Origin: Actinotalea subterranea
Lineage (GTDB): Bacteria; Actinomycetota; Actinomycetes; Actinomycetales; Cellulomonadaceae
Reading direction: 5' to 3'
Length of the DNA stretch: 64,000 bases
Assembly (NCBI RefSeq): GCF_008364845.1
Contig: NZ_VTTP01000002.1
Location: 62,001 to 126,000 of the forward strand
Position numbers and translations under genes: made by a program. Under the pieces are notes generated by a model that saw only the letters and a program-made list of their open reading frames with translations, was not told the DNA's origin and did no database searches. Positions 44,387 through 53,690 of this stretch are shown in pieces; the first letter of the stretch is position 1, and each line of letters begins with the position of its first letter.

Positions 44387-45457
44387 GTGGCCCACCAGTG
44401 GCGCGGCGTCATCGCCGAGTACGCCGACCGCCTTCCCGCCCACCTGCTCACGCACGTGGTCACGCTCGGGGAGGGCGGCACGCCGCTCGTGCCCGCGCGG
44501 GCGATCAGCGAGCGGACGGGCGCCGACGTGTGGCTCAAGGTCGAGGGGATGAACCCCACGGGCTCGTTCAAGGACCGCGGGATGACGACGGCGATCTCCG
44601 CGGCCGCCGCGCGCGGCGCCCGGACCGTGGTGTGCGCGTCGACCGGGAACACCTCCGCGTCCGCCGCGGCCTACGCGACCGCGGCCGGGATGACGTGCGC
44701 CGTGCTCGTCCCGGACGGCAAGATCGCGATGGGCAAGCTGAGCCAGGCCGTGGCGCACGGCGCGCGGCTGCTGCAGGTCGACGGCAACTTCGACGACTGC
44801 CTCGTGGCGGCCCGCAAGCTCGCCGAGTCCTACCCGGTCGAGCTCGTGAACTCCGTCAACCCCGATCGCATCGAGGGCCAGAAGACCGGCGCGTTCGAGA
44901 TCGTCGACGCGCTCGGCGACGCCCCGGACGTCCACGTGCTGCCCGTCGGCAACGCCGGCAACATCACGGCGTACTGGAAGGGCTTCACCGAGTACGCGGC
45001 CGACGGCCCCGCGACCCGGACGCCCGCCATGTGGGGGTTCCAGGCCGCGGGCGCGGCGCCCATCGTCGCCGGCCACCCGATCACGGAGCCCGAGACGATC
45101 GCCACGGCCATCCGCATCGGCAACCCCGCGTCGTGGCCGCAGGCCCTCGCGGCCCGTGACGAGTCCGGCGGGCTGATCGAGGCCGTGACCGACGAGCAGA
45201 TCCTCGACGCGCACCGGATCCTCGCGGCCGAGGTCGGCGTCTTCGTGGAACCGGCGTCGGCCTCCGGTGTCGCGGGCCTCCTCATGCTCGCCGCACAGGG
45301 ACGGGTGCCCGCGGGCACCCGCATCACCATCACGGTGACCGGTCACGGGCTCAAGGACCCCCAGTGGGCGCTGCGGACGGCCGACGGCTCCGAGGTGCGG
45401 CCCGTCCGCGTCGGTGCGGACGTCATGTCCGTCGCCGCCGCGCTCGAGCTCGACTGA
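44387..45457 (+). CDS. thrC: Threonine synthase
   Basis: A 356-residue PLP enzyme converting O-phosphohomoserine to threonine. The PLP Lys is in [16 protein letters not shown], and the glycine loop is [18 protein letters not shown] start directly abuts the hom stop; AAGGAG is well placed inside the hom end. Length fits the short actinobacterial type. Confidence 0.96.
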   Translation: MAHQWRGVIAEYADRLPAHLLTHVVTLGEGGTPLVPARAISERTGADVWLKVEGMNPTGSFKDRGMTTAISAAAARGARTVVCASTGNTSASAAAYATAAGMTCAVLVPDGKIAMGKLSQAVAHGARLLQVDGNFDDCLVAARKLAESYPVELVNSVNPDRIEGQKTGAFEIVDALGDAPDVHVLPVGNAGNITAYWKGFTEYAADGPATRTPAMWGFQAAGAAPIVAGHPITEPETIATAIRIGNPASWPQALAARDESGGLIEAVTDEQILDAHRILAAEVGVFVEPASASGVAGLLMLAAQGRVPAGTRITITVTGHGLKDPQWALRTADGSEVRPVRVGADVMSVAAALELD

Positions 45458-45468
45458 CCGGCCACGCG

Positions 45469-46425
45469 ATGCGGCTGGGTAGCGACCACGTCCGGGTGCG
45501 GGTCCCTGCGACCAGCGCCAACCTCGGGCCGGGCTTCGACGCGCTCGGGCTCGCCCTGGGACATGTCGACGAGATCGACGTCAGGGCGCTCGGGAGCCCC
45601 GAGGTCACCGTCGAGATCGAGGGGGAGGGCAGCGACGACGTCCCCCGGGGCGAGGACCACCTCGTGGTCAGGGCGATCCGTGCCGCGCTCGACGAGGTCG
45701 GTGCGCCGCAGGTGGGCCTGCACCTGACCTGCGTGAACCGGATCCCGCACGGCCGGGGCATGGGCTCCTCGGCTGCTGCGGTCGTCGCGGGCATCCTCGC
45801 GGCCCGCATGCTCATCGGCGAGCCCGAGGCGCTCGACGACCGGACCGCGCTCCGGCTCGCGACGGCGTTCGAGGGGCACCCCGACAACGCCGCGCCGGCG
45901 CTCCTCGGTGGCGCGACGGTCGCGTGGACCGACGACGACGGGCCGCACGCGTCCACCCTGCCGGTGCACGCCGACGTCGTGCCGGTCGTCCTCGTCCCCG
46001 CCGTGCGCTGCGCGACCCGCACCGCGCGGGGTGCGCTCCCGGCGACCGTCCCGCACGCGGACGCGGCCTTCACGGCGGGACGCGCGGCGCTCCTCGTGCA
46101 CGCCGTGTGCCACCGGCCGGACCTCCTCCTCGACGCCACCGCGGACCGGCTGCACCAGGACTACCGGGCCGCCGTCATGCGCGGCTCGTGGGAGCTCGTG
46201 CGAGCACTGCGCGACGTGGGCCAGGCCGCGGTCGTCTCGGGTGCGGGCCCCGCGGTGCTCGTCCTCGAGCGTGCGGCCGACTCCGACGCCGCGGCCCGGG
46301 CGCGCGCCGAGCTGCTCGGACCGGTGGCACCCGACGGGTCGACGCCGTCCGGATGGCGGGTCCTGACACCCGGCATCGCGCATGCCGGGGCGGTCGCGGA
46401 ACGCGTCCGGACGCACCTCGGGTGA
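45469..46425 (+). CDS. thrB: Homoserine kinase
   Basis: A 318-residue GHMP kinase phosphorylating homoserine. Motif 1 is VPATSANLGPGFDALGLAL, the ATP loop is RIPHGRGMGSSAAAVVAGI, and motif 3 is QAAVVSGAGPAVLVLE. ATG 45469 begins 11 bases after the thrC stop; the longer open frame is out of keeping with the family. Completes threonine synthesis from homoserine with thrC. Confidence 0.95.
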   Translation: MRLGSDHVRVRVPATSANLGPGFDALGLALGHVDEIDVRALGSPEVTVEIEGEGSDDVPRGEDHLVVRAIRAALDEVGAPQVGLHLTCVNRIPHGRGMGSSAAAVVAGILAARMLIGEPEALDDRTALRLATAFEGHPDNAAPALLGGATVAWTDDDGPHASTLPVHADVVPVVLVPAVRCATRTARGALPATVPHADAAFTAGRAALLVHAVCHRPDLLLDATADRLHQDYRAAVMRGSWELVRALRDVGQAAVVSGAGPAVLVLERAADSDAAARARAELLGPVAPDGSTPSGWRVLTPGIAHAGAVAERVRTHLG

Positions 46426-46683
46426 GATCCGACACACGCGCACCCGGCCTCCGGCCGCGGTGGTACCGTGGAGCATCCCCCCGGTGCTTCGTGCGGAGAA
46501 CGTGCTCGTCCGCGGCACAGATCCCCTGGACCGGCGGGCCTCAGCCGCCACCTGATCGAGCCGACGTCGTCGTACGACGGAGCCGCGGCTGAACACCGAT
46601 CCGGCCTCATGGCGCGGACGTCGACCCAGCGCGGCCCACCACCCCTGTGATGCAGGCCGCCGAACGAGGGGGAAGGATCCTTC

Positions 46684-48690
46684 GTGACCGACACCATCGA
46701 TGCTGCGACGAGCAGCCCCGCGACCACCGCGGCGGCCGGCAGCACCAACCGCGGCGCCGCGCTCTCGACGCTGCGGCTCCCCGAGCTCCAGGCACTGGCC
46801 TCCGAGCTGGGCGTGCCCGGGACGTCCGGGATGCGCAAGAGCGACCTCATGAACGCGATCAAGGAGCACCGGGCGGGTGCCCCGACCGCTGCCGCCCCGC
46901 GCCGCGCGTCGAGCAGCGCCCGTTCGACGCAGGGCCGCGCCACCGCGCCGACCCGTCGCGCAGCCGCCGCCGCGTCCGCGCCCGTCGAGGCGCCTGCCAG
47001 CAGCCAGCCCAAGCTCGACCTCCCGGAGCCCAGGATCGAGCTCCCGGAGCCCAAGGAGACGCCGACCGAGCGCACCGCCACCGCGGCCGCCACGGGCCGC
47101 ACGCGTGACGCCGACCGTGGTCACGGGGGCGAGAGCGCCGACGAGCGCGCCGCGCGCGCCGCCGCCGCCGCCCGGTCCGTGACCGTCGAGGGACGCCGCT
47201 CCCGCCGTGCCGGCCGCGCGGAGGGTGCGCCGGCGTCGACCGACGACTCCGCCCCCGTCGTGGAGAGCGCCGACGCCGACCGCGCGCAGCGGGACGCCCA
47301 GCGTGACGGCGGCCAGCGTGAGGCGGCCCAGCGCGGCGACGCGCAGAACCGCCAGGCCGCCCAGCAGCGCCAGCAGCCGGGCCGCGCCGTCGAGGTGTTC
47401 GACGACGAGGAGGGCGGCGGCCGCCGTCGCCGTGGCCGCTACCGCGACCGTGACCGCAACAAGCGCCGCACCGGCCGCACGGGCCAGGGCGAGCTCACGG
47501 GCTACGACGACGTCGAGGTCAACGACGACGACGTGCTGCTGCCCGTCGCGGGCATCCTCGACATCAAGGACAACTACGCGTTCGTGCGCACCTCCGGCTA
47601 CCTGCCGGGGGACAACGACGTGTACGTGTCGATGAACCAGGTCAAGAAGAACGGCATGCGCAAGGGCGACGCCGTCGTGGGCGCCGTGCGGCAGCCGCGC
47701 GAGGGGGACCCGCAGCCGCAGGGCCGCAACAGCAAGGTCAACGCGCTGGTCCGGCTCGACTCGATCAACGGCATGTCGCCCGAGGAGTCACGCGCCCGCC
47801 CCGACTTCGGCAAGCTCACGCCGCTGTACCCGCAGGAGCGTCTGCGGCTCGAGACGGCGCCCAACGTCCTGACCACGCGTGTCATCGACCTGGTCGCGCC
47901 GATCGGCAAGGGTCAGCGTGGCCTGATCGTCTCGCCGCCCAAGGCGGGCAAGACGCTGGTGCTCCAGGCGATCGCCAACGCGATCACCACGAACAACCCC
48001 GAGGTCCACCTCATGGTCGTGCTCGTCGACGAGCGCCCCGAGGAGGTCACGGACATGCAGCGCACCGTCAAGGGCGAGGTCATCGCCTCGACCTTCGACC
48101 GGCCGGCGGACGACCACACGACGGTCGCCGAGCTCGCGATCGAGCGGGCCAAGCGTCTCGTCGAGCTGGGCCAGGACGTCGTCGTGCTCCTGGACTCGAT
48201 CACCCGGCTGGGCCGCGCGTACAACATCGCGGCGCCCGCCTCGGGCCGCATCCTGTCCGGCGGCGTCGACTCGAGCGCGCTCTACCCGCCGAAGCGCTTC
48301 TTCGGTGCGGCGCGCAACATCGAGAACGGCGGCTCGCTGACGATCCTCGCGACGGCCCTGGTCGAGACGGGGTCCAAGGCCGACGAGGTCATCTTCGAGG
48401 AGTTCAAGGGCACCGGGAACATGGAGCTCAAGCTCTCCCGCCAGCTCGCGGACAAGCGGATCTTCCCGGCGGTGGACGTGGACGCCTCGGGCACGCGCCG
48501 CGAGGAGATCCTCATCCCGGCCGACGAGCTCAAGATCAGCTGGAAGCTGCGCCGGGTGCTGAGCGCCCTCGACCAGCAGCAGGCGATCGAGCTCATGCTC
48601 GGCAAGCTGCGGGAGACGCACTCGAACGTCGAGTTCCTGCTCCAGGTGCAGAAGACGACGCCGTCCGCCCCCGGGCACGGCAGCGACTGA
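46684..48690 (+). CDS. rho: Transcription termination factor Rho (actinobacterial long form)
   Basis: A 668-residue hexameric RNA helicase. Rho_N (LSTLRLPELQALASELGVPGTSGMRKSDLMNAI) is followed by a ~200-residue insert rich in Ala, Arg, Asp and Gln (QRDAQRDGGQREAAQRG; RRRRGRYRDRDRNKRRTG) absent from E. coli Rho. Then the RNA-binding cold-shock-like domain (GILDIKDNYAFVRTSGY) and the motor: P-loop SPPKAGKTLVLQ, Q-loop/R-loop region, VVVLLDSITRLGRAYN. GTG start with GGAAGG. The 258-base upstream gap holds TACCGT (46464-46469) as a possible -10 and a 12-bp palindrome at 46568. Confidence 0.96.
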   Translation: MTDTIDAATSSPATTAAAGSTNRGAALSTLRLPELQALASELGVPGTSGMRKSDLMNAIKEHRAGAPTAAAPRRASSSARSTQGRATAPTRRAAAAASAPVEAPASSQPKLDLPEPRIELPEPKETPTERTATAAATGRTRDADRGHGGESADERAARAAAAARSVTVEGRRSRRAGRAEGAPASTDDSAPVVESADADRAQRDAQRDGGQREAAQRGDAQNRQAAQQRQQPGRAVEVFDDEEGGGRRRRGRYRDRDRNKRRTGRTGQGELTGYDDVEVNDDDVLLPVAGILDIKDNYAFVRTSGYLPGDNDVYVSMNQVKKNGMRKGDAVVGAVRQPREGDPQPQGRNSKVNALVRLDSINGMSPEESRARPDFGKLTPLYPQERLRLETAPNVLTTRVIDLVAPIGKGQRGLIVSPPKAGKTLVLQAIANAITTNNPEVHLMVVLVDERPEEVTDMQRTVKGEVIASTFDRPADDHTTVAELAIERAKRLVELGQDVVVLLDSITRLGRAYNIAAPASGRILSGGVDSSALYPPKRFFGAARNIENGGSLTILATALVETGSKADEVIFEEFKGTGNMELKLSRQLADKRIFPAVDVDASGTRREEILIPADELKISWKLRRVLSALDQQQAIELMLGKLRETHSNVEFLLQVQKTTPSAPGHGSD

Positions 48691-48728
48691 CGCACCGCGA
48701 CCACTGATCGCGGTCGGCCCGGCGGTCG

Positions 48729-48754
48729 GGAAGTTTTCGGGCTTCCCCACCGTT
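48729..48754 (+). promoter_or_regulatory. SigR-type promoter of rpmE
   Basis: GGAAG (48729-48733), 18 bases, GTT (48752-48754): four of five -35 bases and the full -10 of the SigR consensus, with exact spacing. The -35 also lies in a GGGAAG/CTTCCC inverted repeat that may act as the rho terminator. Confidence 0.6.
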
Positions 48755-48834
48755 CTGGCAGACTGTCCCCTTGGTTCCGGTTCACGTGGGCGAGCCCGCC
48801 TGCGACCCGGCGACCACCTGACGAGGAGAAGCCC

Positions 48835-49056
48835 GTGAAGAAGGACATCCACCCGCAGTACGTCGCCACCACGGTGACGTGCACCTGCGGCAACACGTTC
48901 ACCACCCGCAGCACCGCGACGAGCGGCAGCATCCACGCCGACGTCTGCAGCGCGTGCCACCCGTTCTACACGGGCAAGCAGAAGATCCTCGACACCGGTG
49001 GCCGCGTGGCCCGGTTCGAGGCGCGGTACGGCAAGAAGGCCGACGCCGCCAAGTAG
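48835..49056 (+). CDS. rpmE: 50S ribosomal protein bL31, zinc-binding type
   Basis: A 73-residue protein starting [13 protein letters not shown] start with GAGGAG. Four Cys that can bind zinc are present: TCTCGNTF (two) and VCSACHPFY (two). Zinc-type L31 is a member of the SigR regulon in Streptomyces, where thiol stress and zinc loss call for its replacement. The SigR-like promoter 75 bases upstream fits that. Confidence 0.96.
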   Translation: MKKDIHPQYVATTVTCTCGNTFTTRSTATSGSIHADVCSACHPFYTGKQKILDTGGRVARFEARYGKKADAAK

Positions 49057-49062
49057 CACCCT

Positions 49063-49134
49063 CGACGCCGGCGGTCCGCCGCCCGGTCGCAGCGCCCTCC
49101 ATGGCGCTCGACCGCGGCCGGCCCGCCGGCGTCG
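49063..49134. terminator. Large nested stem-loop between rpmE and prfA
   Basis: An outer 12-bp stem (49063-49074 with 49123-49134) encloses an inner 11-bp hairpin (49085-49096 with 49103-49113, one bulge, loop CTCCAT). It is much larger than a usual terminator and may attenuate or process the rpmE-prfA transcript. Confidence 0.7.
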
Positions 49135-49173
49135 TCGTGTCCTGTGGGGCCCGGTCGGGAGAGGGAGAGCGCG

Positions 49174-50265
49174 ATGAGCGAGACGCTGGACGCCGTCGGG
49201 CCCCTGCTCGCGGAGCACGCGGACATCGAGGCCCGCCTCGCCGACCCGGCGGTGCACGCCGACGCGGTGCGTGCGCGCACCCTGGGCCGCCGGTACGCCG
49301 AGCTCGGCCGCGTCGTCGCCGCGTACCGTGCGTGGGAGCAGGCCGCGGGCGACGCGGAGGCCGCCCAGGAGCTCGCGGCCGACGACGCGGCGTTCGCCGA
49401 GGAGCTGCCGACGCTGCGCCGCACGGCCGAGGAGGCCGCCGCGGTGCTCCACCGCGTGCTCGTGCCGCGTGACCCCGACGACGCGCGTGACGTGCTCCTC
49501 GAGATCAAGGCGGGCGAGGGCGGCGAGGAGTCGGCCCTGTTCGCGGGCGACCTGCTGCGCATGTACCTGCGGTACGCGGAGCGGCGCGGGTGGAGCACCG
49601 AGGTGCTCGACGCGACCCAGTCGGACCTCGGCGGGTACAAGGACGTGACGATCGCCGTGAAGTCGCGCGGGGCGGTGGCTCCCGAGGACGGCGTCTGGGC
49701 CCACCTGAAGTACGAGGGTGGCGTGCACCGTGTGCAGCGCGTCCCCGTCACCGAGTCGCAGGGGCGCATCCACACGTCGGCAGCAGGGGTCGTCGCGCTG
49801 CCGGAGGCCGACGACGCGACCGAGGTCGAGATCGACCCGAACGACCTGCGGATCGACGTCTACCGGTCCTCCGGTCCCGGCGGCCAGTCCGTGAACACGA
49901 CGGACTCCGCGGTGCGCATCACGCACCTGCCCACGGGCCTCGTCGTCTCGTGCCAGAACGAGAAGTCCCAGCTGCAGAACAAGGAGCAGGCCCTGCGGAT
50001 CCTGCGCGCCCGGCTCCTCGCGGCGCAGCAGGAGCAGGCCGCAGCCGCCGCGTCGCAGGCGCGCCGCTCCCAGGTCCGCACGGTGGACCGGTCGGAGCGC
50101 ATCCGCACCTACAACTTCCCGGAGAACCGCATCGCGGACCATCGGACGGGGTACAAGGCGTACAACCTGGACCAGGTGCTCGACGGCGACCTCGAGCCGG
50201 TCGTGCGGTCGGCTGTCGAGGCCGACGAGGCCGCGCGCCTCGCGGAGGCCGGGGCGGCACGATGA
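49174..50265 (+). CDS. prfA: Peptide chain release factor 1
   Basis: A 363-residue class I release factor for UAA/UAG. The GGQ loop is [20 protein letters not shown]. The anticodon-like tripeptide region lies in domain 2 before it. The N-terminal helical domain spans ~1-100. ATG 49174 has a purine-rich GAGAGGGAGAG upstream. The stop overlaps prmC (ATGA). Confidence 0.96.
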   Translation: MSETLDAVGPLLAEHADIEARLADPAVHADAVRARTLGRRYAELGRVVAAYRAWEQAAGDAEAAQELAADDAAFAEELPTLRRTAEEAAAVLHRVLVPRDPDDARDVLLEIKAGEGGEESALFAGDLLRMYLRYAERRGWSTEVLDATQSDLGGYKDVTIAVKSRGAVAPEDGVWAHLKYEGGVHRVQRVPVTESQGRIHTSAAGVVALPEADDATEVEIDPNDLRIDVYRSSGPGGQSVNTTDSAVRITHLPTGLVVSCQNEKSQLQNKEQALRILRARLLAAQQEQAAAAASQARRSQVRTVDRSERIRTYNFPENRIADHRTGYKAYNLDQVLDGDLEPVVRSAVEADEAARLAEAGAAR

Positions 50266-51200
50266 CGCCGGCCCGGCCGGGCACGTCCCTCGACGTCGCC
50301 CTGCGCGAGGGGGCCGGGCGGCTCGCCGCAGCCGGAGTCGGCTCGCCGCACGCCGACGTCGAGCTCCTCGCGGGGCACCTGCTCGGCCTCGGCCGGGGCG
50401 AGGTGCGCGCCGCCGCGGTGCTCGGCCGTCCGGCGCCCGACGGCCTCGAGGAGCTCGTCCGGCGTCGCGCCGACCGTGTGCCGCTCCAGCACCTGACCGG
50501 GACCGCGCCGTTCCGTGGGCTCGAGCTCGCCGTCGGGCCCGGCGTGTTCGTGCCGCGCCCCGAGACCGAGGCGGTCGCCCAGGTCGCGGTCGACGCCGCG
50601 CACGCCGCGGTCGCCGCGCGAGGCGCGGCCGTGGTCGTCGACCTGTGCACGGGCTCGGGCGCGATCGCCCTCGCCGTCGCGCACGAGGTCGCCGGGGCAC
50701 GGGTCCACGCGGTCGAGCTCGACGCCCGCGCCGAGGCCTGGGCCAGGCGCAACCTCGACAGCCTGCCCGCGGGTGCCCGGGTCACGCTCGTCCGCGGCGA
50801 TGCGCGGACCGCCCTGCCCGAGCTCGCGGGGACCGTCGACGTCGTGGTGTCCAACCCGCCGTACATCCCGCCGGACGCGGTGCCGGTGGACCCGGAGGTC
50901 CGGGACCACGACCCGGAGGTCGCCCTGTACGGGCTCGGGCCGGACGGCCTGCTCGTGCCGCGTGGTGTCGCCGCGGCGGCCGCCCGTCTCCTGCGGGTCG
51001 GGGGGGTGCTCGTGATGGAGCACGCCGAGGTCCAGGCACCGGCCGTGCGGCGTCTGGTCGCCGAGGTCGTGCGCGACGACGGCACGCCCGCCTTCACCGA
51101 CGTCGCGACGCGGACCGACCTGACGGGCCGGGACCGCATGGTCGTCGCCCGGCGGGCCGCGCCGTCGGGCAGCCCGGTCGTGAAAGACTCGCGCCCGTGA
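50262..51200 (+). CDS. prmC: Release factor glutamine methyltransferase
   Basis: A 312-residue SAM-dependent enzyme that methylates the Gln of the GGQ motif in release factors. Catalytic NPPY is present ([14 protein letters not shown]), with the SAM loop [16 protein letters not shown] and acidic VHAVELD. It overlaps its substrate gene prfA by four bases. Typical domain order: helical N-terminal region, then Rossmann fold. Confidence 0.95.
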   Translation: MTPARPGTSLDVALREGAGRLAAAGVGSPHADVELLAGHLLGLGRGEVRAAAVLGRPAPDGLEELVRRRADRVPLQHLTGTAPFRGLELAVGPGVFVPRPETEAVAQVAVDAAHAAVAARGAAVVVDLCTGSGAIALAVAHEVAGARVHAVELDARAEAWARRNLDSLPAGARVTLVRGDARTALPELAGTVDVVVSNPPYIPPDAVPVDPEVRDHDPEVALYGLGPDGLLVPRGVAAAAARLLRVGGVLVMEHAEVQAPAVRRLVAEVVRDDGTPAFTDVATRTDLTGRDRMVVARRAAPSGSPVVKDSRP

Positions 51201-51904
51201 CGCTCATGCAGTGCAGCGACCCCGCGACGTGGGGTCCCGCGATCGACGAGGCGGTCAACGTCCTGGGGCGTGGCGGTCTGGCCGTCCTGCCGACGGACAC
51301 GGTCTACGGCATCGCCGCCGACGCGTTCACGCCCCCGGCCGTCGCGGCGCTGCTGGCCGCGAAGGGTCGGGGCCGGCAGATGCCGCCACCGGTGCTCGTC
51401 CCCGACGTCCGCACGCTCGACGGCCTGTGCGTCGGCGTCACCCAGGCCGTGCGTGACCTCGTCGCGGCGTTCTGGCCCGGCGGCCTCACGGTCATCTGCC
51501 GCGCGCAGCCGTCCCTCGCGTGGGACCTCGGCGAGACCCACGGCACCGTCGCCGTCCGGATGCCCGACCATCCCGCCGCCCTCGCGCTCCTGCGCCGCAC
51601 GGGCCCGCTCGCCGTCTCCAGCGCCAACCTCACGGGACGGCCGGCAGCCCTGACCGCGACCGAGGCGCATGAGCAGCTCGGCGGGTCGGTCGCCGTCTAC
51701 CTCGACGCCGGCCGCGTCCCGGGCGGTGTCGCCTCGTCGATCGTCGACGCCACGGACCCTGCCGGGACGCTGCGCCTCGTGCGTGCCGGCGCCCTCAGCC
51801 TCGACGAGCTGCGGGCGGTCGCGGACGTCCTCGGGCCCGACGACCGGACCGACCCGACGGACCAGGCGGAGGCGTCCACGGCGCCCGGTGGGGGCGCCGG
51901 GTGA
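51197..51904 (+). CDS. L-threonylcarbamoyladenylate synthase (Sua5/YciO/YrdC family)
   Basis: A 235-residue enzyme making the threonylcarbamoyl-AMP used for t6A37 of tRNAs that read ANN codons. YrdC core motifs: LAVLPTDTVYGIAADAF, LAAKGRGRQMPPPVLV, WPGGLTVICRA, VAVRMPDHP, LAVSSANLTGRPA. GTG start overlaps prmC (GTGA), and it in turn overlaps the next gene. The extended Sua5 domain is absent, so it is the short type. Confidence 0.93.
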   Translation: MTLMQCSDPATWGPAIDEAVNVLGRGGLAVLPTDTVYGIAADAFTPPAVAALLAAKGRGRQMPPPVLVPDVRTLDGLCVGVTQAVRDLVAAFWPGGLTVICRAQPSLAWDLGETHGTVAVRMPDHPAALALLRRTGPLAVSSANLTGRPAALTATEAHEQLGGSVAVYLDAGRVPGGVASSIVDATDPAGTLRLVRAGALSLDELRAVADVLGPDDRTDPTDQAEASTAPGGGAG

Positions 51905-53025
51905 GGGTCTACCTGCTCCTCATGCTCGTCGCGGCGGCCGTCACCTACCTGACGACGCCGCTCGCGCGGTGGATGGCGCTGCGCTCGGGTGCGATCACCG
52001 CGGTGCGGGAACGCGACGTCCACGCGACGCCGACGCCGCGCATGGGCGGCGTCGCGATGTTCCTCGGCATGGCGGTCGCGCTCGTGCTCGCGGCGCAGAT
52101 GCCGTTCCTCGAGGGTGTGTTCGAGACGTCCAACACGGTGTGGGCGATCCTGGGCGGTGCCGCGCTCGTCGGGCTTCTCGGCGCGGCTGACGACATCTGG
52201 GACCTCGACTGGTACACCAAGCTCTTCGGCCAGGTGCTCGCGGCGGGGTTCATGGCGTGGCAGGGCGGCGTGCAGCTCTACTCGGTGCCCATCGCGGGCC
52301 AGACCATCGGGTCGAGCGGCATGTCGCTCGCGGTGACGGTCCTGGTCGTCGTCGTCGCCATCAACGCCGTGAACTTCGTCGACGGGCTCGACGGGCTCGC
52401 CGCGGGGCTGATCGCGATCGGCGGGGCGGGCTTCTTCGCCTACACCTACCTCCTGTCGATCGACGCGAGCCCGCTGGACTACTCCGACGAGGCGAGCCTC
52501 GTCGTCGCGGTGCTCGTGGGCGCGTGCCTCGGGTTCCTGCCCCACAACTTCCATCCGGCGCGCATCTTCATGGGCGACTCGGGCTCGATGATCATCGGAC
52601 TCACCATCGCAGCAGCGGGCATCGTGGTCACCGGGCGCATCGAGCCGCTCGAGGTCTCGGCGCGTCAGCAGCTCCCCGCGTTCCTGCCGACCCTCCTGCC
52701 GGTCGCCGTGCTCATGCTCCCGCTGCTCGACATGGGGCTCGCGGTGATCAGGCGCGTCGGACGCGGGAAGTCGCCGTTCCACCCCGATCGCAGCCACCTG
52801 CACCACCGCATGCTCCAGCTCGGGCACTCGCACCGGCGCGCGGTCGTCATCATGTACCTGTGGACGGCGCTGTTCGCGTTCGGCGCCGCGTCGCTCATGG
52901 TCTGGACGACGACGACCGTGCTCGTGGCCACCGGCGTCGGCGCGATCCTGATCCTGGCCCTGACCCTGGGCCCGCTCGGCGGCAAGGCCCGCCGCCCCAC
53001 CCCTTCGCGAGGAGCCCGACCATGA
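51901..53025 (+). CDS. Undecaprenyl/decaprenyl-phosphate glycosyl-1-phosphate transferase (WecA/MraY superfamily)
   Basis: A 374-residue protein with about ten hydrophobic helices. Catalytic motifs: the DDIWD loop AADDIWDLDWYTKL, NFVDGLDGLAAGL and FMGDSGSMIIGL, with the basic loop HPDRSHLHHRML. It attaches a sugar-1-phosphate to the lipid carrier to begin arabinogalactan-, teichoic- or other wall-polymer synthesis. In actinobacteria this WecA-type gene usually precedes the atp operon. GTG start, overlapping on both sides. Confidence 0.92.
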   Translation: MRVYLLLMLVAAAVTYLTTPLARWMALRSGAITAVRERDVHATPTPRMGGVAMFLGMAVALVLAAQMPFLEGVFETSNTVWAILGGAALVGLLGAADDIWDLDWYTKLFGQVLAAGFMAWQGGVQLYSVPIAGQTIGSSGMSLAVTVLVVVVAINAVNFVDGLDGLAAGLIAIGGAGFFAYTYLLSIDASPLDYSDEASLVVAVLVGACLGFLPHNFHPARIFMGDSGSMIIGLTIAAAGIVVTGRIEPLEVSARQQLPAFLPTLLPVAVLMLPLLDMGLAVIRRVGRGKSPFHPDRSHLHHRMLQLGHSHRRAVVIMYLWTALFAFGAASLMVWTTTTVLVATGVGAILILALTLGPLGGKARRPTPSRGARP

Positions 53026-53498
53026 CCGAGAACGTGCCGAGCGCCGCGGACGAGCCGGCTCCCGACGTGACCGGCCAGGGCGCCCCTGCCGCGGACCCCG
53101 TGCGCGACGTCCTCCAGCAGGCCCTGCGGGGGATGCTGGTCCTCGTCGCGGTCGTGACGGTCGTCGGCGTGGTCGTGGGTGGCATCGTCGCCGGGCTCCC
53201 CGGTGTCTGGGGCGCCCTCATCGGCGCTGCCGTGGCGCTCCTGTTCAGCGGGACGACGGTGGTCTCGATGATGCGGACGACGACGGCGTCCGTCACCACG
53301 ACCGGGGCAGTGATCCTCGGCGCCTGGCTCGTCAAGATGATGGTGCTCGTGGCGCTCTTCGCCGTGCTCGACGGCATGGACTTCTACGACCGACGAGTGC
53401 TGGTGGGGGTCGTCCTGGTCGGCGTCGTGGGCTCGGCCTACCTCGACTACCGGGCCGTGAGCCGGGGCCGCGTGCCCTACACCGAGCCGTCGGCCTGA
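53022..53498 (+). CDS. AtpI-like membrane protein
   Basis: A 158-residue membrane protein with four hydrophobic segments (GMLVLVAVVTVVGVVVGGIVAGL, WGALIGAAVALLFSG, TTGAVILGAWLVKMMVLVALFAVL, RVLVGVVLVGVVGSAYLDY). Position and topology match the AtpI proteins that precede ATP synthase genes and help assemble the c-ring. It overlaps the WecA-type gene (ATGA). A DosR-like palindrome follows within five bases of its stop. Confidence 0.82.
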   Translation: MTENVPSAADEPAPDVTGQGAPAADPVRDVLQQALRGMLVLVAVVTVVGVVVGGIVAGLPGVWGALIGAAVALLFSGTTVVSMMRTTTASVTTTGAVILGAWLVKMMVLVALFAVLDGMDFYDRRVLVGVVLVGVVGSAYLDYRAVSRGRVPYTEPSA

Positions 53499-53502
53499 GG
53501 AA

Positions 53503-53570
53503 GGACGAAGGTCCGTGGCGAGGGTTGTGAGCGGATGCACAAGTGCGGACACGCGGTCGGACGAAGGTCC
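53503..53570. promoter_or_regulatory. Paired GGACGAAGGTCC palindromes upstream of the atp operon
   Basis: Two exact 12-base copies at 53503-53514 and 53559-53570, centres 56 bp apart. The reverse complement GGACCTTCGTCC shares 11 of 12 bases with the hsp20 box at 31147. Confidence 0.65.
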
Positions 53571-53579
53571 CCGATGGGT

Positions 53580-53585
53580 TAGGAT
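53580..53585 (+). promoter_or_regulatory. Likely atp operon -10 box
   Basis: TAGGAT. TCGGAC (53557-53562), 17 bases upstream, is a weak -35. The second palindrome lies between the two. Confidence 0.5.
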
Positions 53586-53690
53586 TTCGGCGATCCAACA
53601 TGACCTGGTCCGACGGCGCGCCTGCACGGCGGTTCCCGTTGCACCAACGACCCGGGGGAGTGCGCTCTGTCCACCGTCGCGACGAACCTC

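Noticed and set aside
42479-45346. A 955-codon open frame on the minus strand
   Set aside because: It is antisense to a class V aminotransferase, hom and thrC, all with intact motifs. Long antisense frames are expected at this GC content; the product is low-complexity Arg/Gly/Asp.
46609-46650. A 13-codon ORF ending GPPPL before rho, as a possible stalling leader
   Set aside because: It has no Shine-Dalgarno and no leaderless promoter box, and does not overlap the rho start.
47788-50700. A 970-codon open frame on the minus strand
   Set aside because: Antisense to rho, rpmE, prfA and prmC; no recognisable domain.
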